The notes beneath the pieces are model-generated. The model was given only the letters and a program-made list of their open reading frames with translations, was not told the DNA's origin and ran no database searches. 8,442 nucleotides of DNA from Colimorpha_A sp045540115 (lineage in GTDB: Bacteria; Bacillota; Clostridia; Oscillospirales; CAG-272), in NCBI GenBank assembly GCA_045540115.1, contig JAZQGR010000068.1, positions 1-8,442 on the forward strand. Reading direction: 5' to 3'. Below are positions 1 to 6,611 of the stretch, piece by piece; position 1 is the first letter of the stretch, and each line of letters starts with the position of its first letter. The position numbers were made by a program, and so were the translations under genes.

Positions 1-966
1 CCTCTGAAGCTCCTTACGGTGTTCGTTTTCAGCGTGCACACGTGCTGCAAGCTCTGTTGCCGTACCGGGATCGTCCTCAATCAAAAGAATCAACGGAAGG
101 GATGCACCTCCGGAGGTAAGTCTGCCCGGGGCATTGAGACAGGGTGCCAAGCGAAAGGCGATATCTTCAGCAGTAATGTGTTCGGTCCCCTTCATCAATG
201 CACTGACGCCGGGACGACAGTATCCCGGGCTTTGCATCAGGCGGATAGCGCGCTTGACAATGGTTCGGTTCTCTCCTATTAAAGGTGCAACGTCGCCAAC
301 GGTACCGAAAGCAGCAATGTCGACAAGGGACATGGCATAATCGTGTTCTCCCATCTGCTCAAGCATATAATGAGCAACTTTCCATGCAAGTCCCGAGCCG
401 GTTAGCTCAGTGTCGGGAAAGGTTTCGCCGGGAATGTGCAAATCAATGACCGCGTCGGCTTCAGGTAATTCTTCCCCAGGCTCATGGTGATCGAGAATAA
501 CGATATCCAAACCGAGCTCTTTTACATACTTTGTCTCTTCGATTGCCCGAATTCCGTTATCAACGGTGATGAACAGCTTTGCCCCAAGCTCTGCTTGCTC
601 ATCAATAGCCTTTTTACTGATACCGTAACCTTCCCCGATACGATCGGGAAGACGAACTGTTACGTTGGCTCCCAACCGTCTTAATGCGAGAAACATCACA
701 GCAGACGCAGTAATGCCATCGGCATCATAGTCGCCATAGACGCAAATACGGTTTCCTTCATAAACGTGCTTCCAAATTACGTCGGTTGCTTTTCCGATAT
801 TGCGAATCTTTCCCGGATCCTCAAACTCGTCACAATGGAGGTGTTTTTTCACCTGCTCAAGATCGGTAAGCCCGGCCTTTGCAAGAGCCGATGCAACAAG
901 TGGACTGTATCCGTTTTCTCTGAATAAATGATAGGATGCCGGTTCATCGGCTTTCTTCCATTCCAT
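1..966 (-). CDS. recJ: RecJ-type single-stranded-DNA exonuclease (DHH phosphoesterase), 3' part beyond window
   Basis: RecJ is a cytoplasmic metal-dependent 5'-3' exonuclease that degrades single-stranded DNA in recombination and repair. The 322 residues present carry the DHH-family motifs in order: YGDYDADG at 77-84 (metal-binding aspartates), VDNG at 135-138, DHH at 159-161, GTVGDVAPL at 221-229, and LNAPGRL at 277-283. All the expected catalytic acids and histidines are there, so this part appears functional. The family is usually about 550-600 residues, so the DHHA1 and OB portions lie beyond base 1. The ATG at 966 follows a GGAGAG ribosome binding site with 9 bases between. It lies 32 bp after recD2 with no terminator between, so the two are probably co-transcribed. 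The stretch before the LNAPGRL motif reads APCLNAPGRL, where RecJ usually has something like PRINAAGR, which suggests a divergent, perhaps element-borne, RecJ rather than the housekeeping copy (inference). Confidence 0.92.
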   Translation of the reverse strand, partial: MEWKKADEPASYHLFRENGYSPLVASALAKAGLTDLEQVKKHLHCDEFEDPGKIRNIGKATDVIWKHVYEGNRICVYGDYDADGITASAVMFLALRRLGANVTVRLPDRIGEGYGISKKAIDEQAELGAKLFITVDNGIRAIEETKYVKELGLDIVILDHHEPGEELPEADAVIDLHIPGETFPDTELTGSGLAWKVAHYMLEQMGEHDYAMSLVDIAAFGTVGDVAPLIGENRTIVKRAIRLMQSPGYCRPGVSALMKGTEHITAEDIAFRLAPCLNAPGRLTSGGASLPLILLIEDDPGTATELAARVHAENEHRKELQR

Positions 967-998
967 AAATTAAGTCTCTCCTTCATAAATATAGTCGG

Positions 999-3233
999 TC
1001 AAGCTGCCTGCCTTAAGCGTTGCAGTAATGCGGACAGACGCTTGATGCCTTTCGTGTTGCGGATGGCATATTTGATCGCATCCTCATCTCCGATCAGAAT
1101 CATTCTCTGCTTTGCACGTGTTACTCCGGTATAGAGAAGATTACGCAGAAGCATCATGGAGTGATAATTGGTAACGACCATGATAACGACCGGGTACTCA
1201 CCGCCCTGTACCTTATGGACGGTAGTGGCAAATGCGTGCTTCAACTGATCAAATTCATTCTCATAGTAATCTACGAGCAGACCCTGGAAATCCACCTGCA
1301 AGCGTTTCTTTTCGGTGGACACCAGTTTGATCACACCCACGTCGCCGTTATAGACGCCCTTCTCATAGTTGTTGGACACCTGCATTACCTTATCTCCCAT
1401 GCGGAAGAAGACCTTGCCGTGCTGAATTTGCTCGGTATCACAAATTTCGGGATTTGCAATCTTTTGAAGCACAATGTTCAGTTCATCCACAGATGCCTGC
1501 GTTTTCATTCTCAGGGGAGAAATAACCTGTACACGGTACGGGTCCTTTCCTCCTGCAAGAAACTCTTCACAGAAGACACGCTCGGTAACCGCCTTGAGTC
1601 TTCGACATTCCTTATCCGACGTCTTATCCGGAACGGAAAGAAACACAAAATCCGCACGGTTGGTCTCCAGATTTTCTTCACCGGCATTGATACGCGTGGC
1701 ATTGGTCAGAATCGTCTTTCGCGATCCGTGTCGGTAAGAGCGCTTCAGACGGGCAACAGGGATCACACCCGATTCAATGATATCGGACAGTACGTTGCCG
1801 GGACCGATCGAAGGGATCTGATCCACGTCTCCCAAGAGAATAAGTCCGGTATTTACCGACATAACACGCAGAATGTACGCCATAATGTCAATATCCAACA
1901 TAGAGACCTCATCAAGCACCACAATATCGCTGACAAATGCCTTCGCTTCCTCATTGATCTTGAGGTCGTAGCGGATGTCAAACATTTTGTGGATCGTTCT
2001 CGCTTCTCTTCCGGTGGATGCCGTCATTCGCTTGGATGCCATGCCGGTAGGGGCTGCAAGTGAAATGGACGGTGCTTCACGGTGAAGTTTTTTCGACAAC
2101 TTTCCGATTGCCTTGATGTAGGTATTCAATAGCGTGGTCTTTCCGCTGCCGGGGCCACCGGTGATCACAACGGTCGAATGCTGAATGGCAGACACTACCG
2201 CTTCTCGCTGCAGTTCATCCAGCTGAATACCGATTTCCTCTTCAGCCTCAGCAATGCTCTCATTAACAAGTGCATCCGAGGCATCTGCGTATCGGGATTT
2301 GCTTTTTGATCTGCGCAGAAGAATGTCCGCAACGTCCTTTTCATTCTGATACCGATCCGGGTGATAATACTTGCCGTTTTCCTGCACAAGCATTCCATTC
2401 TCCGTCAGCGTCTTAAGCTTCTTTTCAAGCTGTTCGGCGCTAAAGGAGCAGGCAATAACGGCATTATCCTTAAAGAACGCATTGGTTTCGGTAATCAGAA
2501 GTTCAAGCGTCAGATAGACGTGTCCTTTAGCACCCGCCTTAAAAAACAGCACCTGCCATAAGGCAGCCTTTAATCTGCATTCGGCATCTGCCGGGATTCC
2601 AAGCTCTTTTCCGATCCTGTCGCACAGCTTAAAGGGGTACAGATTGTCATTACATAGACGATACGGGTCTTCGCAGATGAGCTTCATTGCGTTTGAGCCG
2701 TAGTGCGAGGATATTTTGTTGGCATCCTCGTTCTTCAGCCCGAACTTATGCAAGAACACAGCGAGGCTTCGTTTTTCCTTCTGTTCAAGAAAAGCACGGT
2801 GTATCCGCATTGCTTTTTCTTCAGTAATGCCTTTGATGACGGTAAGTTTCTTGGGACTTTTCTCGATGACTTCTTGAGTGTTGGGATATACGTTTTGAAT
2901 ACGTCTGGCAAGCTCGGGTCCAACCTCGGAGATTCCCGCAAGGAATCGGCGCATCAAGACCGGCGTTTCAAATTCGCATACGGTAACGTCCGACACCTTG
3001 AATTGCCACGGCCAGTACTGTCCGCTCGGACGATTCTCCCAATCTCCCACAACGTCGATAACGTAGTTTTCTTCAACTCCTCTCAACAGTCCGACAACCG
3101 AAACACTGTCCGGATAATCGGGGTTTCGTTTTTCTACCGGAATTGTCTTCAGATCATCCACCTTTAGCGCAAGGATCTTAAAGCCACTATCCTTGGCAGT
3201 GAAAACACGGGTAACGGTTCCTTTCAGATTCAT
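999..3233 (-). CDS. recD2: RecD2-type superfamily 1B DNA helicase
   Basis: A 744-residue ATP-dependent 5'-3' DNA helicase of the RecD2 (RecD-like) family, close to the usual family length. An OB-like N-terminus (about 1-90) is followed by a helix-hairpin-helix-like region (about 95-190) and the helicase core. Motifs seen: Walker A GGPGSGKTT at 359-367, motif Ia AAPTGMASKRM at 393-403, Walker B DEVSMLD at 441-447, motif III GDVDQIPSIGPGN at 468-480, RLKRSYRH at 495-502, GDKVMQVSNNY at 613-623, motif V VHKVQGGEYPVVI at 672-684, and motif VI YTGVTRAK at 701-708. Motif IV ends in YRH where FRQ/YRQ is common. The ATG at 3233 has a GGAGAG site 7 bases upstream. It is the first gene of a unit with recJ, behind a promoter shared with the acidic-protein gene. 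Stand-alone RecD2 helicases act in repair and replication without RecBC; pairing with a single-strand exonuclease suggests joint processing of DNA ends or gaps (inference). Confidence 0.93.
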   Translation of the reverse strand: MNLKGTVTRVFTAKDSGFKILALKVDDLKTIPVEKRNPDYPDSVSVVGLLRGVEENYVIDVVGDWENRPSGQYWPWQFKVSDVTVCEFETPVLMRRFLAGISEVGPELARRIQNVYPNTQEVIEKSPKKLTVIKGITEEKAMRIHRAFLEQKEKRSLAVFLHKFGLKNEDANKISSHYGSNAMKLICEDPYRLCNDNLYPFKLCDRIGKELGIPADAECRLKAALWQVLFFKAGAKGHVYLTLELLITETNAFFKDNAVIACSFSAEQLEKKLKTLTENGMLVQENGKYYHPDRYQNEKDVADILLRRSKSKSRYADASDALVNESIAEAEEEIGIQLDELQREAVVSAIQHSTVVITGGPGSGKTTLLNTYIKAIGKLSKKLHREAPSISLAAPTGMASKRMTASTGREARTIHKMFDIRYDLKINEEAKAFVSDIVVLDEVSMLDIDIMAYILRVMSVNTGLILLGDVDQIPSIGPGNVLSDIIESGVIPVARLKRSYRHGSRKTILTNATRINAGEENLETNRADFVFLSVPDKTSDKECRRLKAVTERVFCEEFLAGGKDPYRVQVISPLRMKTQASVDELNIVLQKIANPEICDTEQIQHGKVFFRMGDKVMQVSNNYEKGVYNGDVGVIKLVSTEKKRLQVDFQGLLVDYYENEFDQLKHAFATTVHKVQGGEYPVVIMVVTNYHSMMLLRNLLYTGVTRAKQRMILIGDEDAIKYAIRNTKGIKRLSALLQRLRQAA

Positions 3234-3240
3234 TTTTAAT

Positions 3241-3246
3241 CTCTCC
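3241..3246 (-). promoter_or_regulatory. Ribosome binding site of recD2
   Basis: GGAGAG on the minus strand, 7 bases before the ATG at 3233. It confirms that start. The recJ leader has the same 10-base context (GAAGGAGAGA). Confidence 0.75.
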
Positions 3247-3260
3247 TTCGTAACTGATAT

Positions 3261-3317
3261 TTTAAGTGTTTATAATATGACCGAAATTTTATAATCTTCA
3301 AGAAAACTTACTTTTTC
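3261..3317 (-). repeat. Duplicated promoter region, copy A (before recD2)
   Basis: This 57-bp stretch matches 5271-5327 at 47 of 57 positions without gaps. The upstream part, 3294-3317, is identical over 24 bp to 5304-5327 and covers the -35 hexamer TTGAAG plus the A/T-rich sequence upstream of it. Similarity stops abruptly at both ends, outside the promoter. This is either recent duplication of a promoter or selection to keep a shared control region. Confidence 0.85.
3272..3301 (-). promoter_or_regulatory. Promoter of the recD2-recJ unit
   Basis: On the minus strand TTGAAG (3296-3301) is a candidate -35 element and TATTAT (3272-3277) a candidate -10 element, separated by 18 bases. The predicted transcript starts near 3265, giving a leader of about 32 bases with the ribosome binding site well placed. 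The promoter sits directly downstream of the terminator of the preceding acidic-protein gene, so recD2 needs it. It lies inside a 57-bp sequence that is repeated in front of the acidic-protein gene. Confidence 0.6.
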
Positions 3318-3320
3318 ATA

Positions 3321-3352
3321 AGAAAAGAGCCACACGACGGGGCGTGTAGCTC
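3321..3352 (-). terminator. Intrinsic terminator after the acidic-protein gene
   Basis: On the minus strand GAGCTACACG pairs with CGTGTGGCTC (10 bp including one T-G pair) around the loop CCCCGT, followed by TTTTCT. It begins 6 bases after the stop codon of the acidic-protein gene and ends just before the recD2 promoter. Confidence 0.88.
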
Positions 3353-3358
3353 AATTCC

Positions 3359-5257
3359 TTATAACAGTGCAGCGATAATGGCTTCGCCTTCTTCGGCAAG
3401 CTCACCTGCTTCCTCAGCAATCTCTCCGATATCTTCCGCCATGCTGTCGGGAGACACATCGGCATCGGTCAGGCTGTCTGCCTCATCTGCATCCAACTCG
3501 GCATCCTCAAGATAGTCAAAATCTCCGAGATCTTCGTAGTCGCCAAGATCCTCGTTGTCAAATATCTCACTTTCGCCGGCGAGATCCTGCGCGTGCTCAT
3601 CCAGCATGGTTTCAAATTCCTGAGAATCGGGCAGATCACCGACGTCTTCGGGAATCATGTCTTCGCCGCCCTCTAAAGGCTCTCCACTATCCCCTAACGC
3701 GTCGATCTCATCGCTTCCGTCCTCCAGCATATCATTAGTGAAATCCTGTTCCTCAAGGTCCTGGCTTTCCATCTCAGGATCTGCGCCGTCGGAATCCACG
3801 CCAAGCTCATCAACATCGAAGTCCTCGGCAGACGGGTCTGTCTCCATAATGTCTTCAGCGAAGGTATCGGTATCTTCATACGCCTCTACGTCCTCTGCGT
3901 CAGCAGAAGCATCGGGAATATCATCTGCGTCAAGCTCGGGTTCCCCTGCATCCTCCGTGGAATCCTCCGACGGCTCGTCATCGTATTCTTCTTCCTCAGG
4001 CTCCGCCGCATCGGACCTTCGATCCTCAATGCTGTCTCGGCTTTCACCTTCGGAATCGGGGTCGTATTCCTCATCGTCAGGCTCATCCAACGGCTCCTCA
4101 CCGCTGTCCGTGGAAATATCCTCATCAGCGTCATCGGGAGGATCCTCCTCGTTTTCCGGTTCTGGGGTCTCCTCGCCGGTGTCCTCATTATCTCCGGGCT
4201 CTTCCGTGTCGCTTTCCGGTTCCTCGTCCGACGGTGTTTCTTCCCGATGTTCTTCTACATCTTCCGATTCTTCAGTATCGGTCTCCTCGTCCTCATAGTC
4301 AGTCTCATCCTCATCTGTGTCTTCGGCATCGGATTCGTTCTGATCATCCGGCAGCTCTTCGGGAACGTCCGCCCCGTCTTCCTGTAATGCTTCACCTTCC
4401 GTTTCATAATCCTGTTCCTCCGTATCGATTTCAGATTCTTCTTGATTATCAGTTTCTCCCTCACGCTCCGCGTCGGTATCGTTCTCGGGCTGTTCTTCTT
4501 GTTTTTCGGCGTCCTTCTCTGCTTCCTCGTCAGAATCACGGCTTTCCTCGCCATCCTTTTCTGCAAGTGCCTCATTTTCAAGATCCGATTCCTGCTGAAG
4601 CTCGGCATCAATCTCCGCATCGGTATCCACCTCAGCTTCAGGCATCTCAACGTCCAAGGCGTCGTCACCGTCCACCTCCGCTACCACCTCCGGATCATAA
4701 TCAGGGGTGGGGTCGGTGTCTCCACGAAAAGCATCTACCAGATCGCTGAATGTGCGCGCCTCATTGATATCCTTGGGAGCAACACCAAAGGAACGAAGCA
4801 GCACATCTTCCAGAATGCTCTTTCGGCTGCTTCCCATCTCAAGCATCTTGCCGGAGATCTCACCTTTTACTTTACTGCTAAGGATCTTGTACTCCTCTTT
4901 CGTGTATTTGCCTTGAGCATAGTCCGAGCGCAGTGTATGTAGTTCGCTGATGCTCCCCTTGAAATCCGAGATCATTTCGGTCGGTGATAAGCGTGAGAAT
5001 TCCTTCATCGCTTTGGCATCAATGTCGTATTTCTGATAAACAGATTGCTTGATAATGTTTTCCACGGCACCTCGACCGACGCTGTTGGAAACACGGTCGT
5101 TTAAGCTTCCTCCATCGTCATGTCCCGTATTAGTATCGGAACTGTCATCCTGCTCCGTCTCCTGTTCTCTCACCTCCTCTTCTTCAAAATCCGTGTCTTG
5201 CTGCTCTGCGGCGTCTTCTCTTACGACGTCGTCCAGGATGTCTCTGTATTCAGACAT
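3359..5257 (-). CDS. Very acidic 632-residue protein of unknown function
   Basis: Not a family I recognise. Residues 1-50 are acidic. Residues about 52-180 form a normal-composition, probably helical domain with a balanced number of Lys/Arg, containing SVGRGAVENIIKQSVYQKY (59-77) and a segment ending LVDAFRG. From about 181 to the end the protein is extremely rich in Asp and Glu: only nine Lys/Arg occur in 181-414, and none at all in 415-632. The last 25 residues look like an amphipathic helix ending in hydrophobic AIIAALL. No signal peptide or membrane segment is seen, so it is probably cytoplasmic. The ATG at 5257 was chosen because AAAGGAGG lies 7 bases upstream; an in-frame ATG at 5311 lies within the -35 element. 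The gene has its own promoter and terminator. Possible roles are DNA mimic, decoy for DNA-binding proteins, or acidic chaperone or scaffold; all are inference. Confidence 0.85.
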   Translation of the reverse strand: MSEYRDILDDVVREDAAEQQDTDFEEEEVREQETEQDDSSDTNTGHDDGGSLNDRVSNSVGRGAVENIIKQSVYQKYDIDAKAMKEFSRLSPTEMISDFKGSISELHTLRSDYAQGKYTKEEYKILSSKVKGEISGKMLEMGSSRKSILEDVLLRSFGVAPKDINEARTFSDLVDAFRGDTDPTPDYDPEVVAEVDGDDALDVEMPEAEVDTDAEIDAELQQESDLENEALAEKDGEESRDSDEEAEKDAEKQEEQPENDTDAEREGETDNQEESEIDTEEQDYETEGEALQEDGADVPEELPDDQNESDAEDTDEDETDYEDEETDTEESEDVEEHREETPSDEEPESDTEEPGDNEDTGEETPEPENEEDPPDDADEDISTDSGEEPLDEPDDEEYDPDSEGESRDSIEDRRSDAAEPEEEEYDDEPSEDSTEDAGEPELDADDIPDASADAEDVEAYEDTDTFAEDIMETDPSAEDFDVDELGVDSDGADPEMESQDLEEQDFTNDMLEDGSDEIDALGDSGEPLEGGEDMIPEDVGDLPDSQEFETMLDEHAQDLAGESEIFDNEDLGDYEDLGDFDYLEDAELDADEADSLTDADVSPDSMAEDIGEIAEEAGELAEEGEAIIAALL

Positions 5258-5264
5258 AATAATT

Positions 5265-5272
5265 CCTCCTTT
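5265..5272 (-). promoter_or_regulatory. Ribosome binding site fixing the acidic-protein start
   Basis: AAAGGAGG on the minus strand, 7 bases before the ATG at 5257. It decides the start over the in-frame ATG at 5311, which would add 18 residues but overlaps the -35 hexamer and so should not be in the transcript. Confidence 0.85.
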
Positions 5273-5327
5273 CAGGTGTCTATAACATAGTCGAAATTTT
5301 TCTATCTTCAAGAAAACTTACTTTTTC
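5271..5327 (-). repeat. Duplicated promoter region, copy B (before the acidic-protein gene)
   Basis: Partner of 3261-3317, 47/57 identical with a perfect 24-bp core at 5304-5327. The -35 hexamer and the sequence upstream are fully conserved, while the spacer and -10 region differ at several positions. That is the pattern expected if a factor binding at and above -35 is what the two promoters share. Confidence 0.85.
5282..5311 (-). promoter_or_regulatory. Promoter of the acidic-protein gene
   Basis: TTGAAG (5306-5311) is the candidate -35 element and TGTTAT (5282-5287) the candidate -10 element, with an 18-base spacer as in the recD2 promoter. The -10 match is weaker than at recD2, which may suggest dependence on an activator. 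Predicted transcription starts near 5275, immediately before the ribosome binding site. Confidence 0.55.
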
Positions 5328-5350
5328 TCGTCATTTTTCTGAAAAGAGGT

Positions 5351-5380
5351 AAAAAAGATGCCACCCGTCAAGGTGGCATC
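5351..5380 (-). terminator. Intrinsic terminator of the abrB-type operon
   Basis: On the minus strand GATGCCACC pairs perfectly with GGTGGCATC (9 bp) around the loop TTGACG, followed by six T residues. It starts 11 bases after the stop codon of the last gene of the four-gene operon. Confidence 0.93.
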
Positions 5381-5391
5381 AGGTTTGGATA

Positions 5392-5988
5392 TTAAATTTT
5401 GTCTTGGATAAAGCCGATCCACGCAGAGTCGCTTACACCCCTCGCCAAAAGTTTTCGACCAATCTCGTCGTATTGCTTCCAGCTGATATTCTTGATATGA
5501 ATAATTTCTTCCTCGGTCAGATCCACAATATCTCCTATTGTAACGTAGCCGGCTCTTCGTAGACAATTAAAGGAACGCACCGACAGATCCAGTTCCTCAA
5601 AGCGTACCCCCATAACCTGTTGATATTGTTCAGAGTTCTTCTTTATTTCTTTTTCCAAGCGAAGGCGCTGCTCGCGTTCTTCAAATCCCTTTTTGCCGTA
5701 TGTTATGTAGCAAATCGCGTCGTTTCTGCGAAGTCGCATCACGGCATTTCGTTTGAGAGCGTATATAGCACTTGTGGTTACGCCAAAGTAATCGGCGATC
5801 TCGCGGGCTCTTTTTCCTTCAGCATAATACATCCGAAGAATCGCCTCTCTTCTTTCTCCTAATGCTGCAATTACATAGGCAAGACCGTCCGCCATATCAT
5901 CCGTGAGTTCTGCCGGCTCATACTCCTTATTTGCAAACACATCCTCAAGCAAATTGTACGGGTACGCTTTATTCTCTTTCCCTTTCAC
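5392..5988 (-). CDS. Sigma-region-4-like / RNA polymerase alpha-CTD-like DNA-binding protein B
   Basis: A 198-residue protein with two promoter-recognition-like domains. Residues about 36-88 resemble sigma-70 region 4: LGERREAILRMYYAEG, then a helix-turn-helix with REIADYFGVTTSAIYALK (62-79). Residues about 131-184 closely resemble the alpha subunit C-terminal domain: LDLSVRSFNCLRRAG (133-147) and a final helix-hairpin-helix with NISWKQYDEIGRKL (167-180). By alignment from memory with E. coli alpha, R138, N141, C142, K171 and E175 correspond to R265, N268, C269, K298 and E302; the positions of G296 and S299 are Ser and Gln. A charged helical linker (about 100-128) joins the domains. No sigma region 2 is present, so this is not a complete sigma factor. 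The GTG start at 5988 overlaps the upstream stop by 4 bases (GTGA) and has GGAGG 10 bases upstream, which favours coupled translation. Last gene of the operon. Confidence 0.88.
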   Translation of the reverse strand: MKGKENKAYPYNLLEDVFANKEYEPAELTDDMADGLAYVIAALGERREAILRMYYAEGKRAREIADYFGVTTSAIYALKRNAVMRLRRNDAICYITYGKKGFEEREQRLRLEKEIKKNSEQYQQVMGVRFEELDLSVRSFNCLRRAGYVTIGDIVDLTEEEIIHIKNISWKQYDEIGRKLLARGVSDSAWIGFIQDKI

Positions 5989-6608
5989 GCGCTTACAACC
6001 TCCGATTTTCCTTGTCTGTCCTCATACCATAATTTGAAGTCAGCTCCAAACCATTTTTCCATAAAGTCTCTGTAACGAAGGGACAGTACCAAATTAGCAG
6101 TATATCCCGGCTCGGTAAAATAAAGCATATCATTACCAAACATAAAACCTGCGTAATGAGCAAGCTTCGTAAGGTCCAGTTCCAGGAAAACAAGATAGGA
6201 GGATACGGCTTCAAAAACGCCTCGTTGATCTTCTGTGAGGGATAGCCGGAACTCTTCGATCTCACTCTCAGCGCGATCCCGCTGTGGCATATTCTGCAAG
6301 ACCTCGACACGGAGATAGTCTTCAAAATCTACGTCCATGAAGGTCCTGGCAATGGGATCACGAAAATTCTTCAGGTTAGCCTGATAACCGAGGCTTCCGC
6401 AAAAGATCAGATCTGCTTCACAGCGACGGTCGATGGCATCAAGGAGCTTGTCTACCTCTTCGTCTCCGACCTCCCTACGCAGCATATGGATCGCGTGCTC
6501 AAATTCTTCCTTACAGGGCGCAAAATCCTTGCTGAAGGTATCGATGTATGCTGTCATAACCCTAACCATGTCTTTTGCGCTTAAAATATTCATTACTCTT
6601 GTATTCAT
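5985..6608 (-). CDS. Unrecognised 207-residue helical protein between the two sigma4/alpha-CTD-like genes
   Basis: I do not recognise this family. The sequence is mixed and mostly helix-like, with a charged stretch at about 44-63 and a more hydrophobic, aromatic C-terminal half (for example YLVFLELDLTKLAHYAGFMF at 138-157). No signal peptide, clear membrane helix, helix-turn-helix or nucleotide-binding motif is visible. The ATG at 6608 has AAGGAG 8-9 bases upstream, placed within the end of the preceding gene; only three bases separate that gene's stop from this start. Its stop overlaps the GTG start of the next gene. Being locked between two promoter-recognition-like proteins suggests it works with them, for example as a partner, antagonist or scaffold, but nothing in the sequence shows this directly. 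Confidence 0.82.
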   Translation of the reverse strand: MNTRVMNILSAKDMVRVMTAYIDTFSKDFAPCKEEFEHAIHMLRREVGDEEVDKLLDAIDRRCEADLIFCGSLGYQANLKNFRDPIARTFMDVDFEDYLRVEVLQNMPQRDRAESEIEEFRLSLTEDQRGVFEAVSSYLVFLELDLTKLAHYAGFMFGNDMLYFTEPGYTANLVLSLRYRDFMEKWFGADFKLWYEDRQGKSEVVSA

Positions 6609-6611
6609 TTG

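Noticed and set aside
1161..2063. Plus-strand 300-codon open frame
   Set aside because: It lies entirely antisense to the helicase core of recD2, whose motifs are intact; the peptide has no recognisable domain.
3294..3317. Duplicated 24-bp sequence as an attachment site or CRISPR repeat
   Set aside because: Only two copies, about 2 kb apart, each placed exactly over a -35 region; a shared promoter explains them better, and there is no integrase or cas gene.
3657..4298. Plus-strand 213-codon frame encoding a Ser-rich low-complexity protein
   Set aside because: It is the antisense shadow of the Asp/Glu-rich gene: GAA/GAT-type codons read backwards give Ser-type codons. It has no ribosome binding site or promoter of its own.
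4255..4668. Minus-strand Arg/Met-rich frame inside the acidic gene
   Set aside because: A frame-shifted reading of the acidic repeats; the basic low-complexity composition is a by-product of GAN codons.
3690..4690. Possible tandem DNA repeat in the acidic gene
   Set aside because: The DNA looks repetitive because of Asp/Glu/Ser codons, but codons are mixed and no fixed-period repeat unit was found.
5318..5566. Minus-strand 82-codon frame running through the end of the operon
   Set aside because: It overlaps the 3' end of protein B in another frame and reads through the terminator hairpin; no sensible ribosome binding site.
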